Positions 1 to 7,796 of a DNA stretch of 64,000 nucleotides are shown here, piece by piece. This DNA comes from an uncultured Pelagibacteraceae bacterium (GTDB lineage: Bacteria > Pseudomonadota > Alphaproteobacteria > Pelagibacterales > AG-422-B15). The position numbers and the translations under genes are program-made. Every line of letters starts with the position of its first letter. The stretch's first letter is position 1. The notes under the pieces were generated by a model. It made no database searches. It had not been told where the DNA came from and was given only the letters and a program-made list of their open reading frames with translations. The stretch lies in contig CACCAS010000005.1 in assembly GCA_902544065.1 (NCBI GenBank), forward strand, positions 1 through 64,000. The letters are read 5' to 3'.

Positions 1-125
1 AATATTGAAACACTTTGCATGTACTCAATGAATTATCGGTGTTTACTTGATAAAAAAAGTGTAAGTTTTAGTGATAGATTAAAGTAATATAACTAAATAT
101 GTTAGCGTTACTATTAGAAACTAAT
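1..125. other. Left-edge non-coding stretch
   Basis: These bases lie downstream of the minus-strand pterin dehydratase gene. I see no open frame, tRNA-like fold or strong inverted repeat in them. The stretch may hold the end of the five-gene minus-strand operon and the edge of an upstream gene outside the window. Confidence 0.4.
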
Positions 126-425
126 CTAGCTTCCTTTTTTAAATGTCAAATTCATTTTTTTAGCCAACTCAATATCTAAATTTGAAACGCCGCCTATGTC
201 ATGTGTTGAGAGAACGACCTCTACAGTATTGTAGACATTAAACCATTCAGGATGGTGATCTTTCTTCTCAGCGTATATAGCCATAGTTGTCATCCAACCA
301 AAGGCTTGCATAAAATCTTTGAACTTAAATGTTTTAGTAATCGCATTGCGTCCTTTAACCATTTTCCAGCCTGATAAGCGTTTTAGTTTTTGAGTAACTT
401 CTGTTTTTGTAAGTTTTTTAATCAT
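126..425 (-). CDS. phhB: 4a-hydroxytetrahydrobiopterin dehydratase (pterin carbinolamine dehydratase)
   Basis: The predicted enzyme removes water from 4a-hydroxy-tetrahydropterin, regenerating the quinonoid pterin after an aromatic amino acid hydroxylase or similar pterin-dependent monooxygenase has turned over. The 99-residue length is normal. The family signature is intact: HHPEW at residues 57-61, followed by NVYN and a THD motif with His75, which supply the three catalytic histidines. The gene is last in a minus-strand operon and overlaps the aldo/keto reductase by 4 bases. No phenylalanine hydroxylase is visible in the window, so the pterin-using partner is unknown. The family call is sure; the physiological substrate is inferred. 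Confidence 0.93.
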   Translation of the reverse strand: MIKKLTKTEVTQKLKRLSGWKMVKGRNAITKTFKFKDFMQAFGWMTTMAIYAEKKDHHPEWFNVYNTVEVVLSTHDIGGVSNLDIELAKKMNLTFKKGS

Positions 426-1477
426 GGTGATGGGTTGGGTATCTCCTTATGTACATTTCTGATTTCATTCATAATCTCTTTATTTAAATCAAGGTGAATA
501 CTGTCAATGCAGGCCTTTAACTGCTCCATTGTTGTCGCGCCAATTATGGTAGATGTGACAAAAGGTTGTATGTCACAAAATCTTATGGCTAATTGAGAGG
601 GATCAAGCTCATGTTTTTTTGCAATATCAACATACATTTCAACTGCTTTAGTCGTTTTTTCATTTTTGTATCTATACATTAGAGGACCGTCGCCAAACAA
701 AGCCATTCTTGACCCTTGTGGCATCTGCCCATTCAAATATTTTCCAGATAATGTTCCTTGAGCTAATGGTGAATAAGCAAGTAATCCTACTTGCTCATGC
801 GCAGCAACTTCAGAAAGACCAATTTCGAAACCTCTGTTAACTAAGTTATAAGCATTTTGAATGGACGCTACGCGAGGAAGGCTTTTGGCCTCAGCGTGTT
901 GAAGATACTTCATCGTACCCCACGGAGTTTCATTGGAGAGCCCAATTTCCCTAACCTTTCCCTGCTTTACCAGCTCACCGAGAGCTTCAAGGGTTTCATC
1001 AAGTGGAATAGAGTCAGAGGTATCCATGTGCTTGTACTCTAGACGCCCTGAAAATGCTCCAAAAGGTCTATCAGGCCAGTGTACTTGATAAAGATCAATA
1101 TAATCTGTTTGCAGTCTTTTAAGACTTCCTTCAACAGCATAAAAAATTTGTTCTTTAGTCAGTCTCGGAATCTCTTCATTCTCTCTCAGCCACGACATTC
1201 CTGAGCGTCCTGCTACCTTTGTTGCGAGAATAACTTTATCTCTATTCCCTCGTGCCTTAAACCATGAACCAATGTATTCCTCTGTCAGTCCTTGTGTTTT
1301 TGCTTTAGTGGGTACAGCATAAATTTCTGCTGTGTCAATAAAGTTCACTTCATGAGCGAGAGAATAATCTAACTGGTCATGCGCATCAGCTTCTGTGTTT
1401 TGCTCCCCCCAAGTCATCGTGCCGAGACAAATGGAGCTAACCTCTATATCTGATCGTCCTAATTTTCTGAATTCCAT
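422..1477 (-). CDS. tas: Tas-like NADP-dependent aldo/keto reductase
   Basis: This 351-residue aldo/keto reductase closely resembles E. coli Tas along its whole length, including [10 protein letters not shown] near residue 18 and QVHWPDRP near residue 131. The expected catalytic tetrad is present: Asp48 and Tyr53 in FIDTAEIY, Lys87 in ATKVAG and His133. It should reduce an aldehyde or ketone with NADPH in the cytoplasm. Tas can suppress tyrosine auxotrophy in E. coli, but its true substrate is unsettled. The start overlaps the end of the upstream SDR by one base, so the two are probably co-translated. Its place beside three reductases suggests a shared carbonyl-reducing role, which is inference. 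Confidence 0.88.
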   Translation of the reverse strand: MEFRKLGRSDIEVSSICLGTMTWGEQNTEADAHDQLDYSLAHEVNFIDTAEIYAVPTKAKTQGLTEEYIGSWFKARGNRDKVILATKVAGRSGMSWLRENEEIPRLTKEQIFYAVEGSLKRLQTDYIDLYQVHWPDRPFGAFSGRLEYKHMDTSDSIPLDETLEALGELVKQGKVREIGLSNETPWGTMKYLQHAEAKSLPRVASIQNAYNLVNRGFEIGLSEVAAHEQVGLLAYSPLAQGTLSGKYLNGQMPQGSRMALFGDGPLMYRYKNEKTTKAVEMYVDIAKKHELDPSQLAIRFCDIQPFVTSTIIGATTMEQLKACIDSIHLDLNKEIMNEIRNVHKEIPNPSP

Positions 1478-2487
1478 TATTTTACTATCAATCCTAAATC
1501 TTCCATCTGTTTTGCAGTGTCTACAACAGCGCCTTCAACACTTTCAAAATTAAAGTTTAGTATATTTTTTGCATTTTCTGAATTTGTATATTTTGTTTTA
1601 CCAACAAACCCTGCAATTGCAGCCGCTTCCTTATTAAATATTCCCATTAGTTTAATTATAAAATTTGAAACTTTTCTGGTTGGAGCTTTTGTAAAACCAT
1701 TTTTTATCAATATCTCATTCATTTCAGTTAACCACATGTTTCGCTCTGCTAAGATAAACCTTTTGCCATTGGCATCAGGATGTGTCATGGCAGTAATATG
1801 TGCCCTTGCTGTATCTTTGACAGTCACATATCCAAAATGGACTTGCGGTACAACTGAATATGAACCATCAAGCATTCTTTGAATAAACATATTGGAAGAT
1901 CCCATATCATCTGACAACGAAGGTCCTACAACAAGCGTTGGATTAATTGCAACAGCTTCAATCTTATCTTCTTCATTGAGAGCCGATAAATAATTCCACA
2001 TTGCTTTTTCAGCTATAGCTTTACTCTTATTGTATGCACCAATTTTTTGACTCGGATCCGTCCAATGACTCTCATCAAATACGTCTTTGACATGTCCATA
2101 GCCTACCGCAGAAAAAGACGAGGTCATGACAAATCGTTTAACCCTATTTTTAACAGCACTTTTTACAGCACGAAGTAGCCCGTCTCTTGCAGGAATTATG
2201 ATGTCATCTTCACGATCGGGAGCTTTTTCAGTAAGTGGTGAAGCTATATGCAAAACATAATCACATCCGGCCGCAGCATCGTCCCAACCAGCATCACTCA
2301 TCAAGTCAAGTTCACATGTTTCAAATCTATTTTCTGCATTGACAACCTTAGCCAAGGCGTTCCTAACTTCTGGTTCTCTCTCTTTAGACCTCATTGAGCC
2401 TCTTACATGATAACCAGCCTCAAGTAGCTGAGCGACGCAATGAAGTCCAATATAGCCTGTAGTTCCTGTAACGAGTACTTTCCCCAT
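1477..2487 (-). CDS. Dihydroflavonol-4-reductase-like extended SDR (copy A of a tandem triplet)
   Basis: This 336-residue extended short-chain dehydrogenase/reductase has an N-terminal Rossmann motif GTTGYIG at residues 8-14. It also has an MTSS stretch carrying the catalytic Ser and a YNKSK (YxxxK) motif, as in dihydroflavonol reductases and NADPH aldehyde reductases. The other two copies lie just upstream, and the first 130 residues align easily with both. Copy A is the most diverged: it keeps the third glycine of GxxGxxG, which the other two replace with Ala. The start ATG shares one base with the stop of copy B. It probably reduces a carbonyl with NADPH; the substrate cannot be read from the sequence. 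Confidence 0.85.
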   Translation of the reverse strand: MGKVLVTGTTGYIGLHCVAQLLEAGYHVRGSMRSKEREPEVRNALAKVVNAENRFETCELDLMSDAGWDDAAAGCDYVLHIASPLTEKAPDREDDIIIPARDGLLRAVKSAVKNRVKRFVMTSSFSAVGYGHVKDVFDESHWTDPSQKIGAYNKSKAIAEKAMWNYLSALNEEDKIEAVAINPTLVVGPSLSDDMGSSNMFIQRMLDGSYSVVPQVHFGYVTVKDTARAHITAMTHPDANGKRFILAERNMWLTEMNEILIKNGFTKAPTRKVSNFIIKLMGIFNKEAAAIAGFVGKTKYTNSENAKNILNFNFESVEGAVVDTAKQMEDLGLIVK

Positions 2488-3506
2488 TAGTTTGACCTCT
2501 TTCTTTTAAGAATTTCACTCATCGATAATGCCATATCACTTACTGTTTTCTCAATTGGAGTAGGCTCCCAGTTAAATATAGAAACAGTTGGCGAAGTGTC
2601 AGTGCTATAGCTGCCTCTTTTAATATTTTTCAATATCCCCTTCATTTCTCTATTAAATAAAGCAAGGACTCTAAATATTAAAGTTGGAATAATTTTAGTA
2701 GATATTTTTGAAAATCCGGTGTCTTTAGCAATTTTTGCAATTTTTGTTATGTGGTAATCTTTTGATGAAGTTGTCAGTATTCTTTTGCCATCACTTTCAT
2801 CAGATTTGAGAGCTTGAACATGTAATTTTGCAGTGTCCCTAACATCAGATATATGCATGTAAACATCTGGTAGAGCTGGAAACTTACCCAGTATCATTTT
2901 TGCCATAAAATCTGCAGATGCTCCCTGAGTATCATCACTCAATAAAGGGCCCATTACAAAGCCAGGATGAATTGTGGTCATTCTCAATTCTTTATTCTCA
3001 TCAGCATTAATAAAGTTCCATGCATCTTTTTCTGCAAGTGTTTTACTTTTAGTGTAGGCGCCAACATCTTTTTGTGTATTCGTCCAGTCATCGCTACTAC
3101 AAATTTTTTTATCATGACCATAGGCTATGGCGACAATTGAAGAAGTAAGGACAATTTTTTTTATGCCAGCTTTTTTGGCGGCTTTCAGTGCTCTCATAGT
3201 TCCATCTTTAGCTGGTCTTATAAGCTCATCCTCACTTTTGGGCTCGCCAACAATAAAAGGTGATGCCAAATGAAGCATATATGCACATTCAGAAGCTGCA
3301 TTATCCCATCCTTCATCATTCAGCAAATCAAGCTCACAGATTTCAAGATTGCTATCTGATACTTCGTTTCTTACTGCTTCTCTTACCTCATTTTCTCTAT
3401 TCATGCTTCGGAGAGATCCCTTAACCGCGTATCCATTTTTAAGCAATTCGGTGATGCAGTGTAGTGCGATGTAACCCGATGCTCCAGTAACTAAAACTTT
3501 TTCCAT
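2487..3506 (-). CDS. Dihydroflavonol-4-reductase-like extended SDR (copy B of a tandem triplet)
   Basis: This 339-residue extended SDR has the nucleotide-binding motif GASGYIA at residues 8-14, an LTSS stretch with the catalytic Ser, and YTKSK. Ala in place of the last Gly is common in the aldehyde-reductase branch of this family. It is most like copy C: both share VLVTGASG, LLKNxYxVKGSLRSMNRE and ASPF stretches. It is therefore probably the product of the later of two duplications. The gene lies 2 bases from copy C and overlaps copy A by one base. It is likely an NADPH-dependent carbonyl reductase; the substrate is unknown. Confidence 0.85.
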   Translation of the reverse strand: MEKVLVTGASGYIALHCITELLKNGYAVKGSLRSMNRENEVREAVRNEVSDSNLEICELDLLNDEGWDNAASECAYMLHLASPFIVGEPKSEDELIRPAKDGTMRALKAAKKAGIKKIVLTSSIVAIAYGHDKKICSSDDWTNTQKDVGAYTKSKTLAEKDAWNFINADENKELRMTTIHPGFVMGPLLSDDTQGASADFMAKMILGKFPALPDVYMHISDVRDTAKLHVQALKSDESDGKRILTTSSKDYHITKIAKIAKDTGFSKISTKIIPTLIFRVLALFNREMKGILKNIKRGSYSTDTSPTVSIFNWEPTPIEKTVSDMALSMSEILKRKRSN

Positions 3507-3508
3507 AT

Positions 3509-4519
3509 TTAAGCTTTATCTTCAATTACCTCAATGGATTTTGCATGTTCAATAAAAGCCTGTTCCCATGGCATAGGTTTCCACTTAAGTATCTCAACCG
3601 TTTGAGATATGTCACAGGGTACATATTTATCAAGCATTGGTATTAGACTTTTTGTTTTGTTATCAAATAAGCCAATTAATTTTAACATAAGCGATGGTGC
3701 TTTTTTTAATTTAATTTTACCATAACCAGCTTTACTTAATACTTCAGCCACCTGAAACATCCATGTGGGCTCTGAGTGAGCTGCAATAAATCTTTTACCA
3801 TCAGCCTCAGGAGTAATCATTGCTCTTAAATGAAGTATTGCAACATCTCTAACATCTATAAAAGGAAATGACAACGCAGGTATCATTGGAAATTTTCCAG
3901 ATATCAACTGTGAAACTATTTGTGTAGAGGCACCACCTAAATCATTTCCAAGTTGCGGTCCCATTACACCTCCAGGATTAACAACTACCATTTCCATTTT
4001 ATTATCATCTTGACTGTTATAAAAATCCCATGCGGCCCTCTCAGCAATTGTTTTACTTTTCTGATAAGGAGTCACATATTTACTATTAATGTCAGTCCAC
4101 GTATTATGATCACATTTTCCCGACATCATGTGTGAGTTTATTGCTGCAACTGAAGAAGTAATTACAACCCTCTTGATCCCAGCCTTTTTTGCTGCATTCA
4201 ACGCTCTAAGAGTTCCTTCCTTTGCAGGTTTAATCAGTTCATTTTCGTCTTTAGGATCTTCAATCACAAAAGGTGAAGCAACATGCATTAAAAATTCGCA
4301 GTCCTGCATTGCATCCTGCCAGCCATCATCTTTAAGCAAGTCAAGTTTACAAAATTCTAAATTAGCATCATCTATTTCAGTTTTTATCGCTTCTCTTACT
4401 TCTTGTTCTCTATTCATGCTACGTAGAGAACCTTTCACTGAATAGTTATTTTTAAGAAGTTCGATTATACAGTGTTCAGCAATAAATCCTGAAGCGCCTG
4501 TCACCAAAACTTTATGCAT
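3509..4519 (-). CDS. Dihydroflavonol-4-reductase-like extended SDR (copy C, first gene of the operon)
   Basis: This 336-residue extended SDR has GASGFIA at residues 8-14, an ITSS stretch with the catalytic Ser, and YQKSK. It is the promoter-proximal gene of the operon and has a good ribosome binding site, TAGGAG, 6 bases before the ATG. Next to it, at about 4595-4616, the divergent intergenic region holds an inverted repeat and a -10 box that may control this operon. It is paralogous to copies A and B downstream. Carbonyl reduction with NADPH is the family role; the specific substrate is not recognisable. Confidence 0.85.
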   Translation of the reverse strand: MHKVLVTGASGFIAEHCIIELLKNNYSVKGSLRSMNREQEVREAIKTEIDDANLEFCKLDLLKDDGWQDAMQDCEFLMHVASPFVIEDPKDENELIKPAKEGTLRALNAAKKAGIKRVVITSSVAAINSHMMSGKCDHNTWTDINSKYVTPYQKSKTIAERAAWDFYNSQDDNKMEMVVVNPGGVMGPQLGNDLGGASTQIVSQLISGKFPMIPALSFPFIDVRDVAILHLRAMITPEADGKRFIAAHSEPTWMFQVAEVLSKAGYGKIKLKKAPSLMLKLIGLFDNKTKSLIPMLDKYVPCDISQTVEILKWKPMPWEQAFIEHAKSIEVIEDKA

Positions 4520-4594
4520 TAATTTCTCCTATCTATTTGAAATTATTTAATAAAATCTTAATAAATAATTACTTGTATTGATTACCTTTATACT

Positions 4595-4616
4595 TATGTA
4601 TTAAAATACATATAAT
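4595..4616 (+). promoter_or_regulatory. Candidate operator overlapping a -10 box between divergent genes
   Basis: The arms TATGTATT (4595-4602) and AATACATA (4605-4612) form a perfect 8-base inverted repeat around AA. The right arm runs into a perfect TATAAT at 4611-4616 that reads towards the Bax-inhibitor-1 gene. The -35 region is poor. An operator here could control both the rightward gene and the leftward SDR operon. The site is seen; the regulatory role is inferred, and AT-rich DNA produces some repeats by chance. Confidence 0.35.
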
Positions 4617-4640
4617 AATTTTTACAAGAGGTTTTTAAAT

Positions 4641-5375
4641 ATGGACTATCAAACTAGAGCTCAATCAACACCAGCAATCGATGAAGGTCTTAGACAATAT
4701 ATGATGAGTGTTTATAACTACATGGCATCTGGTTTAGCTCTCACAGGTTTAGTGGCCTATATGTTATTCCAAGCAACAGCTGTGACAAGTCCTACAGGTG
4801 ATATTGTCGGTCTCACTAGTCTAGGTGTAACTTTATATACTGGACCTATGATGTGGGTCGTTGCCTTAGCACCCCTTGGAATTGTTATGTATATGTCATT
4901 TGGTATTAGAAATATGTCAGCTTCACGTGCGCAAACTATGTTTTGGGTTTTTGCGTTTCTTATGGGATTGTCTCTATCAACAATTTTTTTAACCTATACA
5001 GGCGCTAGCATCGCTCGTGTGTTCTTTATTACTGCAAGTACTTTTGGTGCTATGAGTATATATGGCTATACGACCAAAAGAGATCTTACTGGATTCGGTT
5101 CTTTTCTATTTATGGGACTTATTGGAATCATAATCGCTTCAATTGTAAACATATTCATGCAATCACCAGTTCTTTATTATGGGATTTCAATTCTTGGTGT
5201 GTTAATATTCGTTGGCCTTACTGCATACGATACTCAAAAAATTAAGAATATGTATATGGCTTATGATACCGCTGAAGTAGCAGCAAAAAAAGCAATCATG
5301 GGTGCATTGACTCTTTACTTAGATTTTATAAATTTATTTATTATGTTACTCAGACTTTTTGGTCAAAGGAGATAA
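4641..5375 (+). CDS. Bax inhibitor-1 / YccA family membrane protein
   Basis: This 244-residue inner-membrane protein has about seven hydrophobic segments. The C-terminal family signature GLTAYDTQKIKNMY lies near residue 193, followed by GALTLYLDFINLFIMLLRLFG. Bacterial members act as pH-sensitive calcium leak channels or as partners of the FtsH protease, as E. coli YccA does. The gene stands alone on the plus strand with a strong AAGAGG ribosome site 10 bases before the ATG. Its 3' end is 3 bases from the convergent DUF2794 gene. The family is clear; the exact role in this organism is not. Confidence 0.9.
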   Translation: MDYQTRAQSTPAIDEGLRQYMMSVYNYMASGLALTGLVAYMLFQATAVTSPTGDIVGLTSLGVTLYTGPMMWVVALAPLGIVMYMSFGIRNMSASRAQTMFWVFAFLMGLSLSTIFLTYTGASIARVFFITASTFGAMSIYGYTTKRDLTGFGSFLFMGLIGIIIASIVNIFMQSPVLYYGISILGVLIFVGLTAYDTQKIKNMYMAYDTAEVAAKKAIMGALTLYLDFINLFIMLLRLFGQRR

Positions 5376-5400
5376 CTCTTAAACAATTCTCTTAAGAGAA
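5376..5400. repeat. Inverted repeats at a convergent gene end
   Basis: TTCTCTTAAGAGAA (5387-5400) is a perfect 14-base palindrome. CTCTTAA (5376-5382) can instead pair with TTAAGAG (5392-5398). The repeats lie where the membrane protein gene and the DUF2794 gene meet. They could slow transcription from both sides, but no T-run follows on the plus strand, so a terminator is only a weak guess. Confidence 0.25.
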
Positions 5401-5732
5401 AATTCTAAGAAGTTTATAATACCTACTAGCTCGTTAGAGTCTTTTAACTTTTTGTTATTTGCATTCAAGAGAAGATATTTTTTTTGTTTCTTCAAGGACC
5501 TTTTACTTTTGATAATTTGTAAAAAAGCTTTTTCGAACGTACTTCGATAAATTGAAAAGACAGCTGTATTTTCGTTATGGTCAATTGCATAGTCTCTCCA
5601 ACTTCCATTGCTTACCTTTTTCCCATAAATGGATAAAATCATATTGAGCTCTAATTTACTAAAACTAGTTATTCGAGTTTTTTGTTCTAGTTTTTCATCT
5701 CTAGGTTGGGTATCTAAATAGTGAATGACCAT
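5379..5732 (-). CDS. DUF2794 family protein
   Basis: This 117-residue protein matches the alphaproteobacterial DUF2794 family. It has a conserved F..LELNMILSIYGKKVSNG block followed by WRDYAIDH, then AVFSIYR and a basic stretch. The family's function is unknown. There is no signal peptide or membrane segment, so it should be cytoplasmic. It is transcribed alone, divergently from htpG, with a perfect TATAAT at 5755-5760 on its strand. The family is nearly confined to Alphaproteobacteria, which supports the taxonomic reading. Confidence 0.8.
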   Translation of the reverse strand: MVIHYLDTQPRDEKLEQKTRITSFSKLELNMILSIYGKKVSNGSWRDYAIDHNENTAVFSIYRSTFEKAFLQIIKSKRSLKKQKKYLLLNANNKKLKDSNELVGIINFLEFSLKRIV

Positions 5733-5754
5733 TTGATCTCATGTTAACGCGAAA

Positions 5755-5760
5755 ATTATA
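5755..5760 (-). promoter_or_regulatory. -10 box for the DUF2794 gene
   Basis: The minus strand carries a perfect TATAAT here, 22 bases before the ATG at 5732, giving a predicted leader of about 16 bases. The matching -35 region (TTCCTT at 17-base spacing) is weak. No equally good promoter is visible for htpG on the other strand. Confidence 0.33.
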
Positions 5761-5860
5761 CAAAAACAGCTAATTTTAAGGAAATTTTTCAAAATAACTT
5801 AGCCATAATGACTTGCATTTATGTAAAAAATTACAATATTACCCATAACATTTTTAAAAT

Positions 5861-7750
5861 ATGCCAAAATCTGAAAAATTAGAATTCCAAACTGAAGTTA
5901 GTCAATTGCTCAAATTGATGATCAATTCTGTGTATTCTGAAAAGGAAGTTTTCATTCGAGAGCTTGTATCTAACGCATCCGACGCTTGTGATAAGCTCAG
6001 ATATTTATCTAATACAAAAGAAAAATTACTAAAGGATGACCCAAATTTTTCGGTAAGTATCAATATAGATAAAAAATTAAACTTGATTTCAATCTCCGAT
6101 AATGGAGTTGGTATGAATAAAAAAGATTTAATATCAAATCTTGGAACAATTGCAAGATCTGGAACTGCTCACTTCTTAAAAGAATTATCTGAGTCTAAAA
6201 CAAAGGATTTTTCATTAATTGGGCAATTTGGAGTAGGATTTTATTCTGCATTCATGGTTGCATCTCAAACAAAAGTTATAACAAGAAAAGCGGGTGAAAA
6301 TAAAATATGGATTTGGGTTTCAGATGGTGAAAGTAATTTTACGATTGAAGAGAATGATGATTTTGATCTTTTACCTTCAAACAGGGGAACTACTATTGAA
6401 TTAACTCTAACAAAAGAGGCAAAGGAGTATTTAGAAAAGTCAAGAATTGAAAGTATCATACGTAAATATTCAGATCATATTAGTATTCCAATTTTCATAA
6501 CTGATGGCTCAGAAAAAAAAGACGAGAAACCCGAATCAGTTAATTCAGCATCTGCAATATGGACACGCCCTAAAAATAAAATTACAGAGGAGCAATATAA
6601 AGAATTTTATAATCATGTAGGGCAGATGTTCGATGATCCATGGATGACTTCACATTATAAAGCTGAGGGAAAAATTGAATATACAGTACTTAATTTTATA
6701 CCCTCATCAAAACCTTTTGATTTATATGAACCGGCGAGAGAAAATAGACTAAAATTATATGTCAAAAGAGTATTCATTACTGATAATTGTCCTGAGTTAG
6801 TCCCCCCATATTTAAGGTTTATAAGAGGTGTAATTGATTCTGAAGACCTCCCATTAAATATAAGTCGTGAAATGCTTCAAAATAATCCTGTGGTTTCAAA
6901 AATAAGATCATCTCTTGTTAAAAGAACTTTATCGGACTTAAAAAAGAAATTGTCTAAAGATAGAAAATCATATGAGTCATTTTGGTTAAATTTTGGTCCA
7001 GTCTTAAAAGAAGGAATTTATGAAGATTTTGAAAAGAAAGAATCTTTATTAGAAATTTCCCTTTTTAAAAATTCAAAATCTAAAGAATTAATTTCACTTG
7101 ATGAGTATGTTGAAGGAATGGAAAAGAAACAAAAAGATATTTACTTCATGACTGGAGATAGCTACGAAAATATAATGAATAATCCAAGTTTAGAGGGCTA
7201 TAAATCCAGGGGTATTAATGTATTGATATTGGATGATCCAGTAGATAGCTTTTGGACATCATCCACTCCTCTATTTAAAGAAAAGTCTTTTAAGTCAGTA
7301 ACAAAGGGTCTTGATGATTTAGACTCATTTGATGGCAAAAAAGAAAAAGATGATAAAAAAGAAAACAAATCTATAGATCCATTAGTCGTTTTATTAAAAG
7401 AGCAACTCAAAGATAAGGTTAAAGATGTAAGGATTTCATCGAGATTAACAGATAGTGCAGTGTGCTTAGTCGGCGATGACAATGCCATGGATCCTCAGTT
7501 AGAGAAAATTCTTCAACAGCATAATCAACTTAATCAAGAATTAGCTCTAAAGATATTGGAAATAAACTCAAATCATAAGCTCATAAAAAAATTGGCCAAA
7601 ATGTCGACTAAAAAAGAAGAGATTAGTAAAATTAATAAAATTGCGACAATGTTATACGAACAATCAAAGATTTTAGATGGTGAAAAGCCGACGGATCCAG
7701 CTTTATTCTCTAAAAGTCTAATAGAAACAATATATACTTCTTTAGATTAA
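5861..7750 (+). CDS. htpG: Chaperone protein HtpG (Hsp90)
   Basis: This 629-residue bacterial Hsp90 is full length. The GHKL ATP-binding N-domain shows the catalytic Glu34 in FIREL, NASDACDKLR at 38-47, DNGVGM from residue 80 and GQFGVGFYSAF. The middle domain carries a conserved SREML segment. The C-terminal dimerisation domain ends near the stop. It is a cytoplasmic ATP-dependent folding chaperone. The gene stands alone between divergent DUF2794 and convergent acnA. I could not identify a convincing heat-shock (sigma-32) promoter in the 128 bases upstream, and there is no clear Shine-Dalgarno before the ATG. Confidence 0.97.
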   Translation: MPKSEKLEFQTEVSQLLKLMINSVYSEKEVFIRELVSNASDACDKLRYLSNTKEKLLKDDPNFSVSINIDKKLNLISISDNGVGMNKKDLISNLGTIARSGTAHFLKELSESKTKDFSLIGQFGVGFYSAFMVASQTKVITRKAGENKIWIWVSDGESNFTIEENDDFDLLPSNRGTTIELTLTKEAKEYLEKSRIESIIRKYSDHISIPIFITDGSEKKDEKPESVNSASAIWTRPKNKITEEQYKEFYNHVGQMFDDPWMTSHYKAEGKIEYTVLNFIPSSKPFDLYEPARENRLKLYVKRVFITDNCPELVPPYLRFIRGVIDSEDLPLNISREMLQNNPVVSKIRSSLVKRTLSDLKKKLSKDRKSYESFWLNFGPVLKEGIYEDFEKKESLLEISLFKNSKSKELISLDEYVEGMEKKQKDIYFMTGDSYENIMNNPSLEGYKSRGINVLILDDPVDSFWTSSTPLFKEKSFKSVTKGLDDLDSFDGKKEKDDKKENKSIDPLVVLLKEQLKDKVKDVRISSRLTDSAVCLVGDDNAMDPQLEKILQQHNQLNQELALKILEINSNHKLIKKLAKMSTKKEEISKINKIATMLYEQSKILDGEKPTDPALFSKSLIETIYTSLD

Positions 7751-7796
7751 ATTGCATAAATGCGCCAGGAATATCAAAAAGATAAATATATTTAAA

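Noticed and set aside
4128-4445. 105-residue plus-strand frame opposite the first SDR
   Set aside because: It is antisense to a conserved enzyme and shows no family resemblance or ribosome site.
5733-5860. Heat-shock (sigma-32) promoter of htpG
   Set aside because: A CTTG at about 5813 lacks a matching downstream element at the right spacing.
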